64,000 bases of DNA from Candidatus Pelagibacter sp. RS39 (GCF_002101315.1 NZ_CP020777.1:1135991-1199990), one strand, 5' to 3'. Counted from the stretch's first letter, positions 15,419-24,966 are shown. The notes: generated by a model from the sequence alone, not told the origin. Numbers and translations are program-made.

Positions 15419-16465
15419 CTAATCCTTTTTTCCTACTATTTCTTTAAAGTTTTTTACACCTTCTTTTAGTAATATTTCCTTCAGCTCTTTTTTAATGAGA
15501 CTGACAATATTTGGGCCTCTAAAAACCATACCTGTATAAAGTTGTAAATAATCAGCTCCAGCTAAAAGTTTTTGATAAGCAGATCTGCCGGAGTCTACAC
15601 CACCTACACCTATGATTTTGATTCTACCTTTTAAAACTTTATAAAATTTTCCAATCAACTCAGAAGACTTAGACTCTATAGGTTTCCCAGATAGTCCTCC
15701 TTTTTGATGACTTTGAGTATTTTGTAAATTTTCTCTTGTTGTATCGGATGTGTTAGAAATAATAGTTGCTTCTATCTTATTATTTAAAAGCACTTCAGAA
15801 ATTTGCGTAATTTCTTTGTCGTTTATATCTGGTGACACTTTTACTGCTATAGGTGTTTTAGAGTTAAGATCTCTCTTCTCTTTTTCAATTAGTTTTAAAA
15901 GATCATCTAATTTTTTTTGATCGTGAAAGTTTCTTAAATCTTCGGTGTTTGGTGAAGAAATATTGATAGTGATGTAATCAGATAACCCGTTAAATGTTTT
16001 CAAGCACTGTATATAATCATTTGTTCTATCTTCTGAGTTTTTATTGGGTCCAATATTAATTCCGAGTAAGCCAGTTGGATTATTTCTTTTAATTCGATCT
16101 ACGATATTTTTTGATCCTAGATTATTGAAACCAAGTCTATTAATGAGAGCCTCATCCTCTACCAGTCTAAAAACTCTAGGTTTGGGATTTCCATATTGTT
16201 CTAACGGTGTAACGGTTCCTACTTCAACAAAACCAAAACCTAAATTGAACAATGAATTATATACCTCAGCATTTTTATCAAATCCTGCAGCCATACCAAT
16301 TGGATTTTCTATTTCTTTATTAAATAATCTCGTCTTAAAAAGGGGATTATTTTTTTCTTCATCTAAAATATTTGGAATAAAATTAAATTTTAGTGACTTT
16401 ATAGCTAAACTATGAGCTGTCTCAGGATCTAATTTAAAAATTAAAGATCTTAAATTTGAAAACAT
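15419..16465 (-). CDS. pyrD: Dihydroorotate dehydrogenase (quinone), class 2
   Basis: 348 residues, standard for the membrane-associated class 2 enzyme. It oxidises dihydroorotate to orotate in pyrimidine synthesis and passes electrons to quinone. Motifs are NPIGMAAGFDKNAE (FMN), FVEVGTVTP, INISSPNTEDLR with the catalytic serine, KVSPDI, and IIGVGGVDSG plus LYTGMVFRGP for FMN phosphate. The N-terminal helices that dock to the membrane are present. Its ATG overlaps the lysK stop by one base, so the two are probably co-transcribed. Confidence 0.96.
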   Translation of the reverse strand: MFSNLRSLIFKLDPETAHSLAIKSLKFNFIPNILDEEKNNPLFKTRLFNKEIENPIGMAAGFDKNAEVYNSLFNLGFGFVEVGTVTPLEQYGNPKPRVFRLVEDEALINRLGFNNLGSKNIVDRIKRNNPTGLLGINIGPNKNSEDRTNDYIQCLKTFNGLSDYITINISSPNTEDLRNFHDQKKLDDLLKLIEKEKRDLNSKTPIAVKVSPDINDKEITQISEVLLNNKIEATIISNTSDTTRENLQNTQSHQKGGLSGKPIESKSSELIGKFYKVLKGRIKIIGVGGVDSGRSAYQKLLAGADYLQLYTGMVFRGPNIVSLIKKELKEILLKEGVKNFKEIVGKKD

Positions 16466-18027
16466 TATTTAATTTTATTTAATATAAGATCTTTTGTTTC
16501 TTTCACACCAAAAAAACTTATAAAAAAACCCATCCTTGGTCCATTTTCGTCCCCAAAAACTACTTCGTAAATTAATTTAAACCAATCTCGAAGGTTCTCA
16601 GTGTATCCATTTTCTTTACCAGTCGAATATATCATTGTTTGAATATCCTCTGGTTTCATTTTGTCATCACATTTATCTAAAGTTTTTACCAAAGCCTCCA
16701 AAGCTTTTTTTTCTTCTTCGTTAGGTTTTTTATAATTTTTTTTTAATTTTATTACATCATTGAAATACTTTATTGCATAGCCTACTAAGTTATCAAAAAT
16801 AGGATTATCTTTTTCTGAAATATCTTTTTTGTATTTTTTAACAAATTTCCAAAGAAGTTCTTTGCTATCAGCATTACTTGTTTCAACTAAATTCAATAAC
16901 ATTGAAAATGACATAATCATATTTTCTTTTGGTACCAAGCTATTGTGAACATGCCATACAGGATTCATTAGTAGCTGCGACTCATTTTGATTTTTTGCTT
17001 TTTCAATAAGATCTAAATAATCATCAACGGTTTTTGAAACTATTTCTTTGTAGAGTTTTTTCGCTCTTTTTGGGTTTTGATACATATACAGTGACAAACT
17101 TTCAGGAGAGGCATACTCTAACCATTGATCAATTGTGATACCGTTTCCTTTTGATTTTGAAATCTTCTCTCCCTTTTCATCCAAGAATAATTCATATGCA
17201 AACCCTGAAGGATTTGTCTTCCCAATAAGTTTGATAATTTTTGTTGAAAGTATAGCACTCTCTATAAGATCCTTCCCATACATTTCAAAATCAACATCTA
17301 GCGCATACCATCTCATAGCCCAATCAACTTTCCATTGTAATTTACAATTTCCATCATAAATACTTGTTTCCAAATCTTTTCCTTTATTATCAAAAACAAT
17401 AATAGATTTTTCTTTGTTAATATTTTTTACAGGTATTTCTAAAACATGACCTGTATCTGGACAAATTGGAAGAAATGGACTGTAAGTTTTTTGTCTCTCT
17501 TTTCCCAATGTAGGAAGTATTATATTCATTATACCATCATAATTCTCTAAAATAACTTGGAGAGAAGAATTAAAGAAACCTGATTTATAGAGTGATGTTG
17601 AACTTTTAAAATTATATTTAAATTTAAAATTGTTCAAAAATTTTTTTAACATTTCATTATTATGCTCACCAAAGCTATCAAATTTTTGAAAGGGATCAGG
17701 CACATTAGTAAGCGGTTTGTGTAAATTTTTTTCTAATAATTCTTTTTGTGGAACGTTGTCAGGTACCTTTCTAAGACCGTCCATATCATCTGAAAAAGTA
17801 ATGATTTCGGTTGGTAAATCAGTCAAATATTTTAATGCATTCACAATCATTGATGTCCTTGCAACTTCTCCAAAAGTTCCTATATGTGGAAGTCCACTAG
17901 GGCCATAACCTGTTTGGAGAATTATTTTGCCTTTTTTTTCTATAAAAGTTTTTCTTTCCCGAAGCATTTTTTTTGCTTCAACGAAAGGCCATGCACTTGT
18001 TTTATCAAAATTCTCTTTTTTAATCAT
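16465..18027 (-). CDS. lysK: Lysyl-tRNA synthetase, class I
   Basis: 520 residues of the class I-type LysRS, which is found in archaea and in alphaproteobacteria in place of the class II enzyme. The HIGH-like motif is GLPHIGTFGE and the KMSKS-like motif is EKISKSKGNG. It charges tRNA-Lys, which matters in so lysine-rich a proteome. The C-terminal helical region is complete. It is divergent from trkH across 88 AT-rich bases in which I see no confident promoter. Confidence 0.95.
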   Translation of the reverse strand: MIKKENFDKTSAWPFVEAKKMLRERKTFIEKKGKIILQTGYGPSGLPHIGTFGEVARTSMIVNALKYLTDLPTEIITFSDDMDGLRKVPDNVPQKELLEKNLHKPLTNVPDPFQKFDSFGEHNNEMLKKFLNNFKFKYNFKSSTSLYKSGFFNSSLQVILENYDGIMNIILPTLGKERQKTYSPFLPICPDTGHVLEIPVKNINKEKSIIVFDNKGKDLETSIYDGNCKLQWKVDWAMRWYALDVDFEMYGKDLIESAILSTKIIKLIGKTNPSGFAYELFLDEKGEKISKSKGNGITIDQWLEYASPESLSLYMYQNPKRAKKLYKEIVSKTVDDYLDLIEKAKNQNESQLLMNPVWHVHNSLVPKENMIMSFSMLLNLVETSNADSKELLWKFVKKYKKDISEKDNPIFDNLVGYAIKYFNDVIKLKKNYKKPNEEEKKALEALVKTLDKCDDKMKPEDIQTMIYSTGKENGYTENLRDWFKLIYEVVFGDENGPRMGFFISFFGVKETKDLILNKIK

Positions 18028-18115
18028 GATTAATTCAAATATAATCTTAAATTAACGATTTAACTTATTCTTATAGAGTTGAAATTTATTTACCATAAAA
18101 TAATGTTCTATCAAA

Positions 18116-19555
18116 ATGTCTAATTATAAAACTGTTTTTTTTACTCTTGGAATTCTTCAAATAATTCTTGGGATTTTTATGTTGATACCAATATTTGTTC
18201 AATTTTTTTTCAAAGAAATTGACTCTTCTTTTTTTGGTGCTTCTATTATTACAATTATTTTTGGTACTCTATTTTTTTTATCTAATCTTGATCATGATAA
18301 GAAATTAAGTTTACAACAAGCTTTTTTATTAACAGCGTTATCTTGGCTAAGTATTGCAATTTTTGGCTCACTTCCTCTAATATTTTCTGAGATCAATTTT
18401 TCATTCACTAATGCTTTTTTCGAGAGTATGTCAGGTATTACAACAACTGGTTCTACAATAATTCCAAATTTAGAGCAAATGCCTAAAGCGATTTTGCTTT
18501 GGAGAGCAATTCTTCAATGGTTGGGTGGTATTGGAATAATTGTCATGGCGATCACTTTGATGCCAATAATGAATGTTGGTGGTATGCAATTATTCAAAAT
18601 TTCTAATAGTGACTCATCTGAAAAAATTCTTCCTAAATCGAAAGAAATTGCATTGAGATTAATTTATATTTATTCAGGTCTTACTACACTTTGTGCAATA
18701 TCATATAAGATCCTTGGGATGGATACTTTTGATAGTATAACTCATTCTATGACTACAATAGCAACTGGGGGGTTTTCAAACTATAACGATTCCATTGGTT
18801 TCTTTAATAGTTTTTCAATAGAAATTTCAGCAATGATTTTTATCATCTTAGGTAGTTTACCTTTTATCGCTTATATTAAATTCTTAAACGGTGACAGAAA
18901 AATTTTTTTTTCAGATATTCAAATTAGAACTTTTTTGAAAATAATCTTAATAAGTATTTTGATCTTATCAATTTATTTATTTTTTGATAAATCATCTGAA
19001 CTAAACCTCAGAACAGTTTTATTTAATGTAATATCAATTTTAACAGGGACTGGATATGTTAATGCACAATTTGATAACTGGGGTGGATTTCCTTTAATTA
19101 TATTTATAGGCTTAATGTTTATTGGTGGATGTGCTGGCTCAACAACTTGTGGTATAAAGATATTTAGATTTCAAATACTTTATTCATTTGTTTTGAATCA
19201 ACTTAAAAAAATTATTTATCCTAAGGGAGTTTTTGTTCTAAAATATAACCAAAGTCCTGTTGATGATAAATTTACCGCATCAATCATCTCTTTCATTTAT
19301 ATGTACCTGGTAATTTTTTTTACAATTACAGCATTATTATCTTTGACAGGTCTTGACTTTATTACTTCAATTTCCGGTGCTGCAACATCTATTTCAAATG
19401 TAGGCCCTGGCCTAGGCTCAACTATTGGGCCAAATGGAAATTTTTCATCACTACCTGATATCTCTAAGTGGATTTTAAGTTTTGGTATGATCTTGGGTAG
19501 ATTGGAATTGTTTGCAATCCTTGTATTATTTTTACCATCCTTTTGGAGGAATTAA
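18116..19555 (+). CDS. trkH: Trk-type potassium uptake protein TrkH
   Basis: 479 residues with about ten membrane segments. The four pore-loop repeats with their selectivity-filter glycines are visible: SGITTTGST, IATGGFSNY, LTGTGYVNA and ISNVGPGLG. It imports potassium with the cytosolic NAD-binding partner TrkA, which is not encoded here. A possible weak promoter lies upstream (TTGAAA at 18079-18084, TAATGT at 18101-18106). ampG follows with only two bases between stop and the preferred start. Confidence 0.93.
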   Translation: MSNYKTVFFTLGILQIILGIFMLIPIFVQFFFKEIDSSFFGASIITIIFGTLFFLSNLDHDKKLSLQQAFLLTALSWLSIAIFGSLPLIFSEINFSFTNAFFESMSGITTTGSTIIPNLEQMPKAILLWRAILQWLGGIGIIVMAITLMPIMNVGGMQLFKISNSDSSEKILPKSKEIALRLIYIYSGLTTLCAISYKILGMDTFDSITHSMTTIATGGFSNYNDSIGFFNSFSIEISAMIFIILGSLPFIAYIKFLNGDRKIFFSDIQIRTFLKIILISILILSIYLFFDKSSELNLRTVLFNVISILTGTGYVNAQFDNWGGFPLIIFIGLMFIGGCAGSTTCGIKIFRFQILYSFVLNQLKKIIYPKGVFVLKYNQSPVDDKFTASIISFIYMYLVIFFTITALLSLTGLDFITSISGAATSISNVGPGLGSTIGPNGNFSSLPDISKWILSFGMILGRLELFAILVLFLPSFWRN

Positions 19556-19557
19556 AT

Positions 19558-20934
19558 TTGATAGAAATTAAAAAAAATTCTTTGTCTGAAATGTTCTCAG
19601 TTTATTTTGATAAAAGAATGCTCAAAATTTTATTGCTTGGTGTAATATCTGGTTTTCCATGGGTTTTGATTGGAAGTAGTCTAAGTTTATGGTTAAAAGA
19701 AGATGGATTAAGTAGATCTACTGTTGGATGGGCTGGATTAATCTTTGCAGTTTATGCTTTTAATTATTTATGGGCACCCTTAATAGATAGAATACAAATA
19801 CCATTTTTAACGAAAAAAATAGGTCACAGAAGAGGATGGATTGTTTTGATGCAAATTATCATCTTAATCTCACTTGCTCTTTGGAGTTTACTCGATCCAT
19901 CTGAAAATTTAGCCTTGGTTGTTTCAGTAGGCTTAATAATTGCTATAGCATCATCAACTCAAGATATAACAGTTGATGCTTTAAGAATTGAACAGATTGG
20001 TGAGAATGAGGGAAAATCCATGGCTGCCGGGGCTGCAATGGCGGTTGTTGGTTGGTGGTCAGGATACAAATTAGGTGGAGTACTATCATTATTTGCAGCA
20101 GACATTCTACAAAATATTGGTTTTGAAAATTATTGGCAACTAACTTTTCTAATTCTGGGCATTTTAGTAATTTTAATGAACATTGGCTTAATGTTCATTG
20201 ATGAGTCTGGAAATTTAAATAGAAAAAATCAACAAAAAGAAAATGATAAATTGATATCATCTCAATTTAAAAATGAAAATATATTTACAAAATTGATAAC
20301 ATGGGTTGCTGGAACAATAAGTGGCCCAATTATTAGTTTTTTTAAAAAGAATGGCTTTTCGATTGCTCTAGGAATTTTAGGATTTGTTTTTTTATTTAAA
20401 GTGGGAGAGGCATTTCTTGGAAGAATGTCTATAATTTTTTATAAAGAAATAGGCTTTAGTAAATCAGATATTGCTATTTACTCTAAAACGTTAGGTTGGA
20501 TTACTACTGTGACGTTTACTCTTTTAGGTGGGCTTTTTGTAATAAGATCTGGAGTTTTAAAAGCAATGTTTTTTGCTGGAGTAATGATGGCAAGTACAAA
20601 CCTTTTATTTAGTGTATTGGCTTGGAGTGATAAATCTGAACTTTTATTTGCTATCGCAGTCATTTTTGATGATATAGCTGCTGCATTTGCAACAGTGGCT
20701 TTTGTGGCTTTTATATCTATGCTCGTAGACAGAGCCTATACAGCAACTCAATATGCACTATTAGCATCAATTGGAACTGCTGGTAGAACAACTTTAGCCT
20801 CTTCATCTGGTGCCCTTGTTGATTGGTTAAATGGTGATTGGGGAATATTTTTTATTTTAACTGCACTAATGGTAATTCCTTCCTTAATGATTTTATGGAT
20901 TATGAAAAATAAACTTAAACTAAGTGAAAAATAA
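19558..20934 (+). CDS. ampG: AmpG-type muropeptide MFS transporter
   Basis: 458 residues from TTG 19558. I prefer this start to the in-frame TTG at 19543 because GGAGGA at 19545-19550 is an excellent ribosome binding site seven bases before it. About twelve membrane segments are present. AmpG signatures are GFPWVLIGSSLSLWLKEDG, YLWAPLIDR, GHRRGWIVLMQ and ASSTQDITVDALRIE. AmpG imports anhydro-muropeptides for cell-wall recycling. The next gene encodes an NlpC/P60 peptidase, and the AmgK-MurU recycling genes lie in the same window. Confidence 0.85.
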   Translation: MIEIKKNSLSEMFSVYFDKRMLKILLLGVISGFPWVLIGSSLSLWLKEDGLSRSTVGWAGLIFAVYAFNYLWAPLIDRIQIPFLTKKIGHRRGWIVLMQIIILISLALWSLLDPSENLALVVSVGLIIAIASSTQDITVDALRIEQIGENEGKSMAAGAAMAVVGWWSGYKLGGVLSLFAADILQNIGFENYWQLTFLILGILVILMNIGLMFIDESGNLNRKNQQKENDKLISSQFKNENIFTKLITWVAGTISGPIISFFKKNGFSIALGILGFVFLFKVGEAFLGRMSIIFYKEIGFSKSDIAIYSKTLGWITTVTFTLLGGLFVIRSGVLKAMFFAGVMMASTNLLFSVLAWSDKSELLFAIAVIFDDIAAAFATVAFVAFISMLVDRAYTATQYALLASIGTAGRTTLASSSGALVDWLNGDWGIFFILTALMVIPSLMILWIMKNKLKLSEK

Positions 20935-21676
20935 TTTTTTAAATAAATCTGTAGCTAACATTTACTTTAAACCATCTTACAACTCTGAAGTGGTTTCACA
21001 AATTCTATATGGAGAGAAATTTAAAATTTTATTAAAAAGAAAAAAATGGATAAAAATAAAAACTCATTATGACAATTATATTGGATATATTAAAAACGGT
21101 AATTTTTTAAAAAATTTTAATCCCTCTTTTAAAATTTCAAAAATTAAATCTAGAATTTTTTTAAAAAAAGGTAAAAAATTTTTATCTTCAAATCATCATC
21201 TGTATTATGGATCTGGTGTATGTATTAGAAATGAAAATAAAAAGTATGTAGAATTTGAAAAAAATAAATGGATCAAAAAAATTGATATTAAAAGTATTGA
21301 TCATTACGAAAAAAATTATATCAGAATATTCAAATCTTTTTTAAACACAAAATACTTATGGGGTGGAAAAACTTGTATTGGTATTGATTGTTCAGCATTA
21401 ATTCAAATCTATTTTTATTACAATAGAATATTTTTCCCAAGAGATACAAAAGACCAAATAAGATTTAGTAAGCAAAAAAAAATTAAAAGTTTACTTAAAG
21501 GAGATATCATATTTTGGAAAGGACATGTTGGTATATGTATAAGTAAGTCTAGATTTATTCATGCTTATGGACCAAAAAAAAAGGTGATAGAAATGTCGAC
21601 AATACAAACAATCAAGTTAATTGATAAAACAGCAAATCTAAAAGTTAAAAAAGTAAGTAATATTAGTAATTATTAA
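20924..21676 (+). CDS. SH3/NlpC-P60 family peptidoglycan endopeptidase
   Basis: 250 residues from GTG 20924, overlapping the ampG end by 11 bases. Two SH3-like segments occupy about residues 1-125. The NlpC/P60 domain follows: YLWGGKTCIGIDCSALIQ contains the catalytic Cys, KGHVGICI the His and RFIHAYG the third residue. Such enzymes cut gamma-D-Glu-diamino acid bonds of muropeptides. I see no signal peptide, so a cytoplasmic role in breaking down muropeptides imported by AmpG is plausible. The stop shares TTAA with the stop of tyrA on the other strand. Confidence 0.87.
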   Translation: MKNNFLNKSVANIYFKPSYNSEVVSQILYGEKFKILLKRKKWIKIKTHYDNYIGYIKNGNFLKNFNPSFKISKIKSRIFLKKGKKFLSSNHHLYYGSGVCIRNENKKYVEFEKNKWIKKIDIKSIDHYEKNYIRIFKSFLNTKYLWGGKTCIGIDCSALIQIYFYYNRIFFPRDTKDQIRFSKQKKIKSLLKGDIIFWKGHVGICISKSRFIHAYGPKKKVIEMSTIQTIKLIDKTANLKVKKVSNISNY

Positions 21677-22569
21677 TCTCTACCAAAGTCAGGTTTGTTT
21701 ACATCCTGTTTTAATTTAATAATTTTAGATCTAACCTTTTTAGTTTGCGATAATTTTTTTAAAATTGATTTATTATTCTTAGAATTTATATCTTTTTTGA
21801 AAGATTTTAAGTTTTTGATAAACAAATCTATCGCTTTTGTAACATTAGCTTTGTTATCAAAAAAAATATCTCTCCACATAATTTCATTTGAAGCAGCTAT
21901 TCTTGAAAAATCTCTCAGCCCCCCAGCACTGTATTTAATAAGACCAAACTTAAGAATTTTCTCAAAATCTTGAGCTGATTTAACCAAATTATATGCAATC
22001 AAATGTGGTAAATGACTTGTGATAGAAAAAACTTTATCATGTTTTTCTGGATTCATAATAACAGTTTTTGAGCCTATTTTTTTCCAAAAAGAAATTAAAA
22101 ATTTTAAATTCTTAAGACTTGTTTTTTTATCCTTAATTAAAACACACCATTTATCTTCAAACATATCAGCTTTTCCAAATTCTGGTCCGCTCACCTCCGA
22201 TCCTGCGATAGGATGACTCCTTATCCAATTTATACCGCGTCTCAAAAATTTTTTAATAATTTTTGATGACTCTATTTTTGAAGAGCCTACATCAGTAATT
22301 AATGTCTTTGGCGAAATAGTTTTATTAATCTTAAGAATAAGTTCTTTATATTCACTCGTTGATGTACAAACAATCACTAAGTTTGAATTTACCAAACCAT
22401 CTTTTAGTGAATTAACTATTGTTCCAGGTAATCTGAGCTTTTTTATTTTAGCGATATTAGATTGCGATTTTTCGTAAATAAATATTTTTTTCGCAATTTT
22501 TTTTTGTGAAATTTTCCTTACTAAAGAAGAACCTAATAATCCACAGCCAATAATCAATATGTTTCTCAT
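21673..22569 (-). CDS. tyrA: Prephenate/arogenate (cyclohexadienyl) dehydrogenase
   Basis: 298 residues. The N-terminal NAD-binding motif is ILIIGCGLLGSSLVRK. The catalytic-domain motifs are RSHPIAGSEVSGPEFG, FSITSHLPHLIAYNLV and GGLRDFSRIAASNEIMWRDI. It makes 4-hydroxyphenylpyruvate or tyrosine from prephenate or arogenate. Its ATG overlaps the hisC stop by four bases; the hisC-tyrA pairing is usual in alphaproteobacteria, where the HisC enzyme can also serve as an aromatic aminotransferase. Confidence 0.93.
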   Translation of the reverse strand: MRNILIIGCGLLGSSLVRKISQKKIAKKIFIYEKSQSNIAKIKKLRLPGTIVNSLKDGLVNSNLVIVCTSTSEYKELILKINKTISPKTLITDVGSSKIESSKIIKKFLRRGINWIRSHPIAGSEVSGPEFGKADMFEDKWCVLIKDKKTSLKNLKFLISFWKKIGSKTVIMNPEKHDKVFSITSHLPHLIAYNLVKSAQDFEKILKFGLIKYSAGGLRDFSRIAASNEIMWRDIFFDNKANVTKAIDLFIKNLKSFKKDINSKNNKSILKKLSQTKKVRSKIIKLKQDVNKPDFGRD

Positions 22570-23651
22570 TTTCTAAATATATTTTGTGTTGCTTTAATAA
22601 ATTTTATATTTTCCTCTTTAGATCCAATAGTTAATCGTAGCATATTCTTTATTTTATAACCTTCTTCGGTAGATCTTAAAATGATTCCTTTTCTTTTTAA
22701 TTTTTCATAAAAACTTTTAGCTCTTAGTTTACATTTATTAAAGTTCAATAATAAAAAATTGGCAGAGACTTTATTTGAACTAATATCATAATTGCTTAAA
22801 AAATCTTTTAATTTTGTTGCATAAAAATAATTATGTTTTACAGAACGTGTAATAAATTTTTTATCTTTAAGCGACTCAATTGCTGCCTTTTGAGCTACTT
22901 CATTAACATTAAATGGAGGTTTAATAATATTCAAAGCATCAATAATTTTTTTTGAACCATATCCCCACCCAACTCTTAAGGATGATAATCCGTAGATTTT
23001 TGAGAATGTCCTTAATATAAAAACATTCTGCTTGTTTTTAAATAAATCTAAACCAGATTTATAATCTTTATTTTGCATGTACTCTGCATAAGCATCATCT
23101 ACAACAAGCAAAATATTTTTTCTTAATCTTTTTCTTAAATTAATTAATTCAAACTTAGTCAAGTAAGTGCCAGTTGGATTATTTGGATTAGCAAGAAATA
23201 CCATTTTAGTTTTACTGTTTACTTTTTTAATTATTTCCGAAACAGAAACTTTAAAATTTTTTTCTTTTGCAAAAACAACTTTTGCTCCAACTATTTTTGC
23301 ATATATTCTGTACATCAAAAAACTAAATTGAGGAAGGATTACCTCATCTTTTGGTTTAAGGAAAAGCTGACATAACATTTGTATAACTTCGTCTGAGCCA
23401 GCTCCACAAATTATTTTTTCTTTATTACAATCAAATTTTTTTGAAATCTGGCTTCGTAATTCTCTAGACTTTCCGTCTGGATATCTAAAAAATTTTAGTT
23501 TTTTATTTGATATTGCCTTCTTGGCCCTCACACTTACACCAAGAGCTGACTCATTTGCTGAAAGTTTGATTATGTTCTTTAGTCTCTTGACAGTTGATTT
23601 ACCAGGTTGATAAGCCTCAATATCGAATTTTTTAAATTTTACAGTTGTCAT
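22566..23651 (-). CDS. hisC: Histidinol-phosphate aminotransferase
   Basis: 361 residues, class I/II PLP aminotransferase. Diagnostic stretches are KLSANESALGVS, CGAGSDEVIQ, FLANPNNPTGTY, VDDAYAEY and RTFSKIYGLSSLRVGWG, which holds the PLP lysine. It works in histidine synthesis and possibly, given its coupling to tyrA, in tyrosine or phenylalanine synthesis. It is divergent from metX; the intergenic region of 194 bases is the largest in the window and holds the metX riboswitch. Confidence 0.93.
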   Translation of the reverse strand: MTTVKFKKFDIEAYQPGKSTVKRLKNIIKLSANESALGVSVRAKKAISNKKLKFFRYPDGKSRELRSQISKKFDCNKEKIICGAGSDEVIQMLCQLFLKPKDEVILPQFSFLMYRIYAKIVGAKVVFAKEKNFKVSVSEIIKKVNSKTKMVFLANPNNPTGTYLTKFELINLRKRLRKNILLVVDDAYAEYMQNKDYKSGLDLFKNKQNVFILRTFSKIYGLSSLRVGWGYGSKKIIDALNIIKPPFNVNEVAQKAAIESLKDKKFITRSVKHNYFYATKLKDFLSNYDISSNKVSANFLLLNFNKCKLRAKSFYEKLKRKGIILRSTEEGYKIKNMLRLTIGSKEENIKFIKATQNIFRK

Positions 23652-23723
23652 CTTTTAAATTTTAGCCTCTTTATAAATAAAATAACAACTTTTCATATAG
23701 TATTAGTTCAAATATTTTAAAAA

Positions 23724-23752
23724 TTGACATACTAAATAACATCTTGTACAAA
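23724..23752 (+). promoter_or_regulatory. Promoter of metX-metW-gloB
   Basis: A perfect -35 box TTGACA (23724-23729) is followed by a 17-base spacer and TACAAA (23747-23752). Transcription would begin near 23759, which is exactly the first base of the SAM-II riboswitch helix. Confidence 0.7.
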
Positions 23753-23756
23753 ATTT

Positions 23757-23808
23757 ATGCGCTGATTTACCTGAATTGCGAGCGCTTTAAAAAAACCGCT
23801 AAAAAAGT
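23757..23808 (+). promoter_or_regulatory. SAM-II riboswitch upstream of metX
   Basis: The sequence follows the SAM-II consensus closely: GCGCTGATTTA at the start, CTGAATTGCGAGCGC, an A-rich joining stretch, and the conserved GCTAAAAA at 23798-23805. Helix P1 forms between GCGCT (23759-23763) and AGCGC (23781-23785); the 3' part would close the pseudoknot. SAM-II RNAs bind S-adenosylmethionine and in alphaproteobacteria usually sit before methionine synthesis genes, reducing expression when SAM is plentiful. The ATG of metX is 38 bases downstream. Confidence 0.88.
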
Positions 23809-23845
23809 TTTTTTTCTCACAATTCAATAATTAGCATTAAAAATT

Positions 23846-24964
23846 ATGAATATTAAAGAGAATATAAAAACACTTATTATTAAAAAACCATTAAAGCTTG
23901 ATTGTGGTAAAACTATTAATAATTATCCACTAGCATATGAAACTTATGGCTCACTCAATGAAAATAAAGATAATGCGATTCTTGTTTTTCATGCACTTAC
24001 CGGTGATCAATTTGTTACGGGAATTAATCCTATCACAAAAAAAGATGGTTGGTGGTCTTATGCAGTGGGTCCCAACAAATCAATAGACACAAATAAATAT
24101 TTTGTTATTTGTGCAAATGTTATAGGTGGTTGTATGGGGTCATACGGTCCAAGCCACAAAAATCCCGATACAAATAAGATTTACGGCACAGATTTTCCTG
24201 TAATTACTATTAATGACATGGTGAATGCACAAGTAAATTTATTAGATCATTTTAAAATCAAAAAACTTTTTTCAGTTGTTGGTGGATCAATGGGAGGAAT
24301 GCAAGTTTTGCAATTTATTAGTAATTATCCAGATAAAGCTAGTACAGTAGTACCAATCGCATGTACCTCTAATCATTCTGCTCAAAATATTGCTTTTAAT
24401 GAATTGGGTAGACAAGCGATAGCGTCAGATCATAACTGGTCAGACGGAAAATATTTATCTAATAATACTCTTCCTGATAAAGGGTTATCAGTAGCGAGAA
24501 TGGCTGCACATATAACTTATTTGTCTAAAAAAGGTTTACAAGAAAAATTTGGAAGAAAACTTCAAGAAAGAGATGCTCTTAAATTTGGATTTGATGCAGA
24601 TTTTCAAATAGAGAGTTATCTAAGATATCAAGGATCGGTTTTTGTAGATCGATTTGATGCTAATAGTTATCTTTATATAACAAGAGCAATGGATTATTTC
24701 GATCTAGTTAAACAATTTGATGGTAATTTATCTAATGCATTTAAAAAAACTAAGGCTAAGTTTTTTATAATATCTTTTACCTCAGACTGGCTCTATCCAA
24801 CCCAAGAAAATAAAGATATAGTTATCGCTCTTAATGCAATTGGTGCTGATGTTGGATTTGTTGAGATAAAATCTGACAAAGGTCATGATTCTTTTTTATT
24901 AGATGTTCCAGACTTTTTGAAAACACTTAAAAATTTTTTAGATAAATCTTACTCAGAGAGATAA
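23846..24964 (+). CDS. metX: Homoserine O-acyltransferase (MetX family)
   Basis: 372 residues, alpha/beta hydrolase fold. The nucleophile elbow VGGSMGGMQVLQF holds the catalytic Ser, SDWLYPTQEN the Asp and KGHDSFLLD the His. Other MetX signatures are FHALTGDQF and GGCMGSYGPSH. It acylates homoserine (acetyl or succinyl; the acyl donor cannot be told by eye) as the first committed step to methionine. Its expression is likely controlled by the SAM-II riboswitch upstream. metW follows after two bases. Confidence 0.95.
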   Translation: MNIKENIKTLIIKKPLKLDCGKTINNYPLAYETYGSLNENKDNAILVFHALTGDQFVTGINPITKKDGWWSYAVGPNKSIDTNKYFVICANVIGGCMGSYGPSHKNPDTNKIYGTDFPVITINDMVNAQVNLLDHFKIKKLFSVVGGSMGGMQVLQFISNYPDKASTVVPIACTSNHSAQNIAFNELGRQAIASDHNWSDGKYLSNNTLPDKGLSVARMAAHITYLSKKGLQEKFGRKLQERDALKFGFDADFQIESYLRYQGSVFVDRFDANSYLYITRAMDYFDLVKQFDGNLSNAFKKTKAKFFIISFTSDWLYPTQENKDIVIALNAIGADVGFVEIKSDKGHDSFLLDVPDFLKTLKNFLDKSYSER

Positions 24965-24966
24965 TA

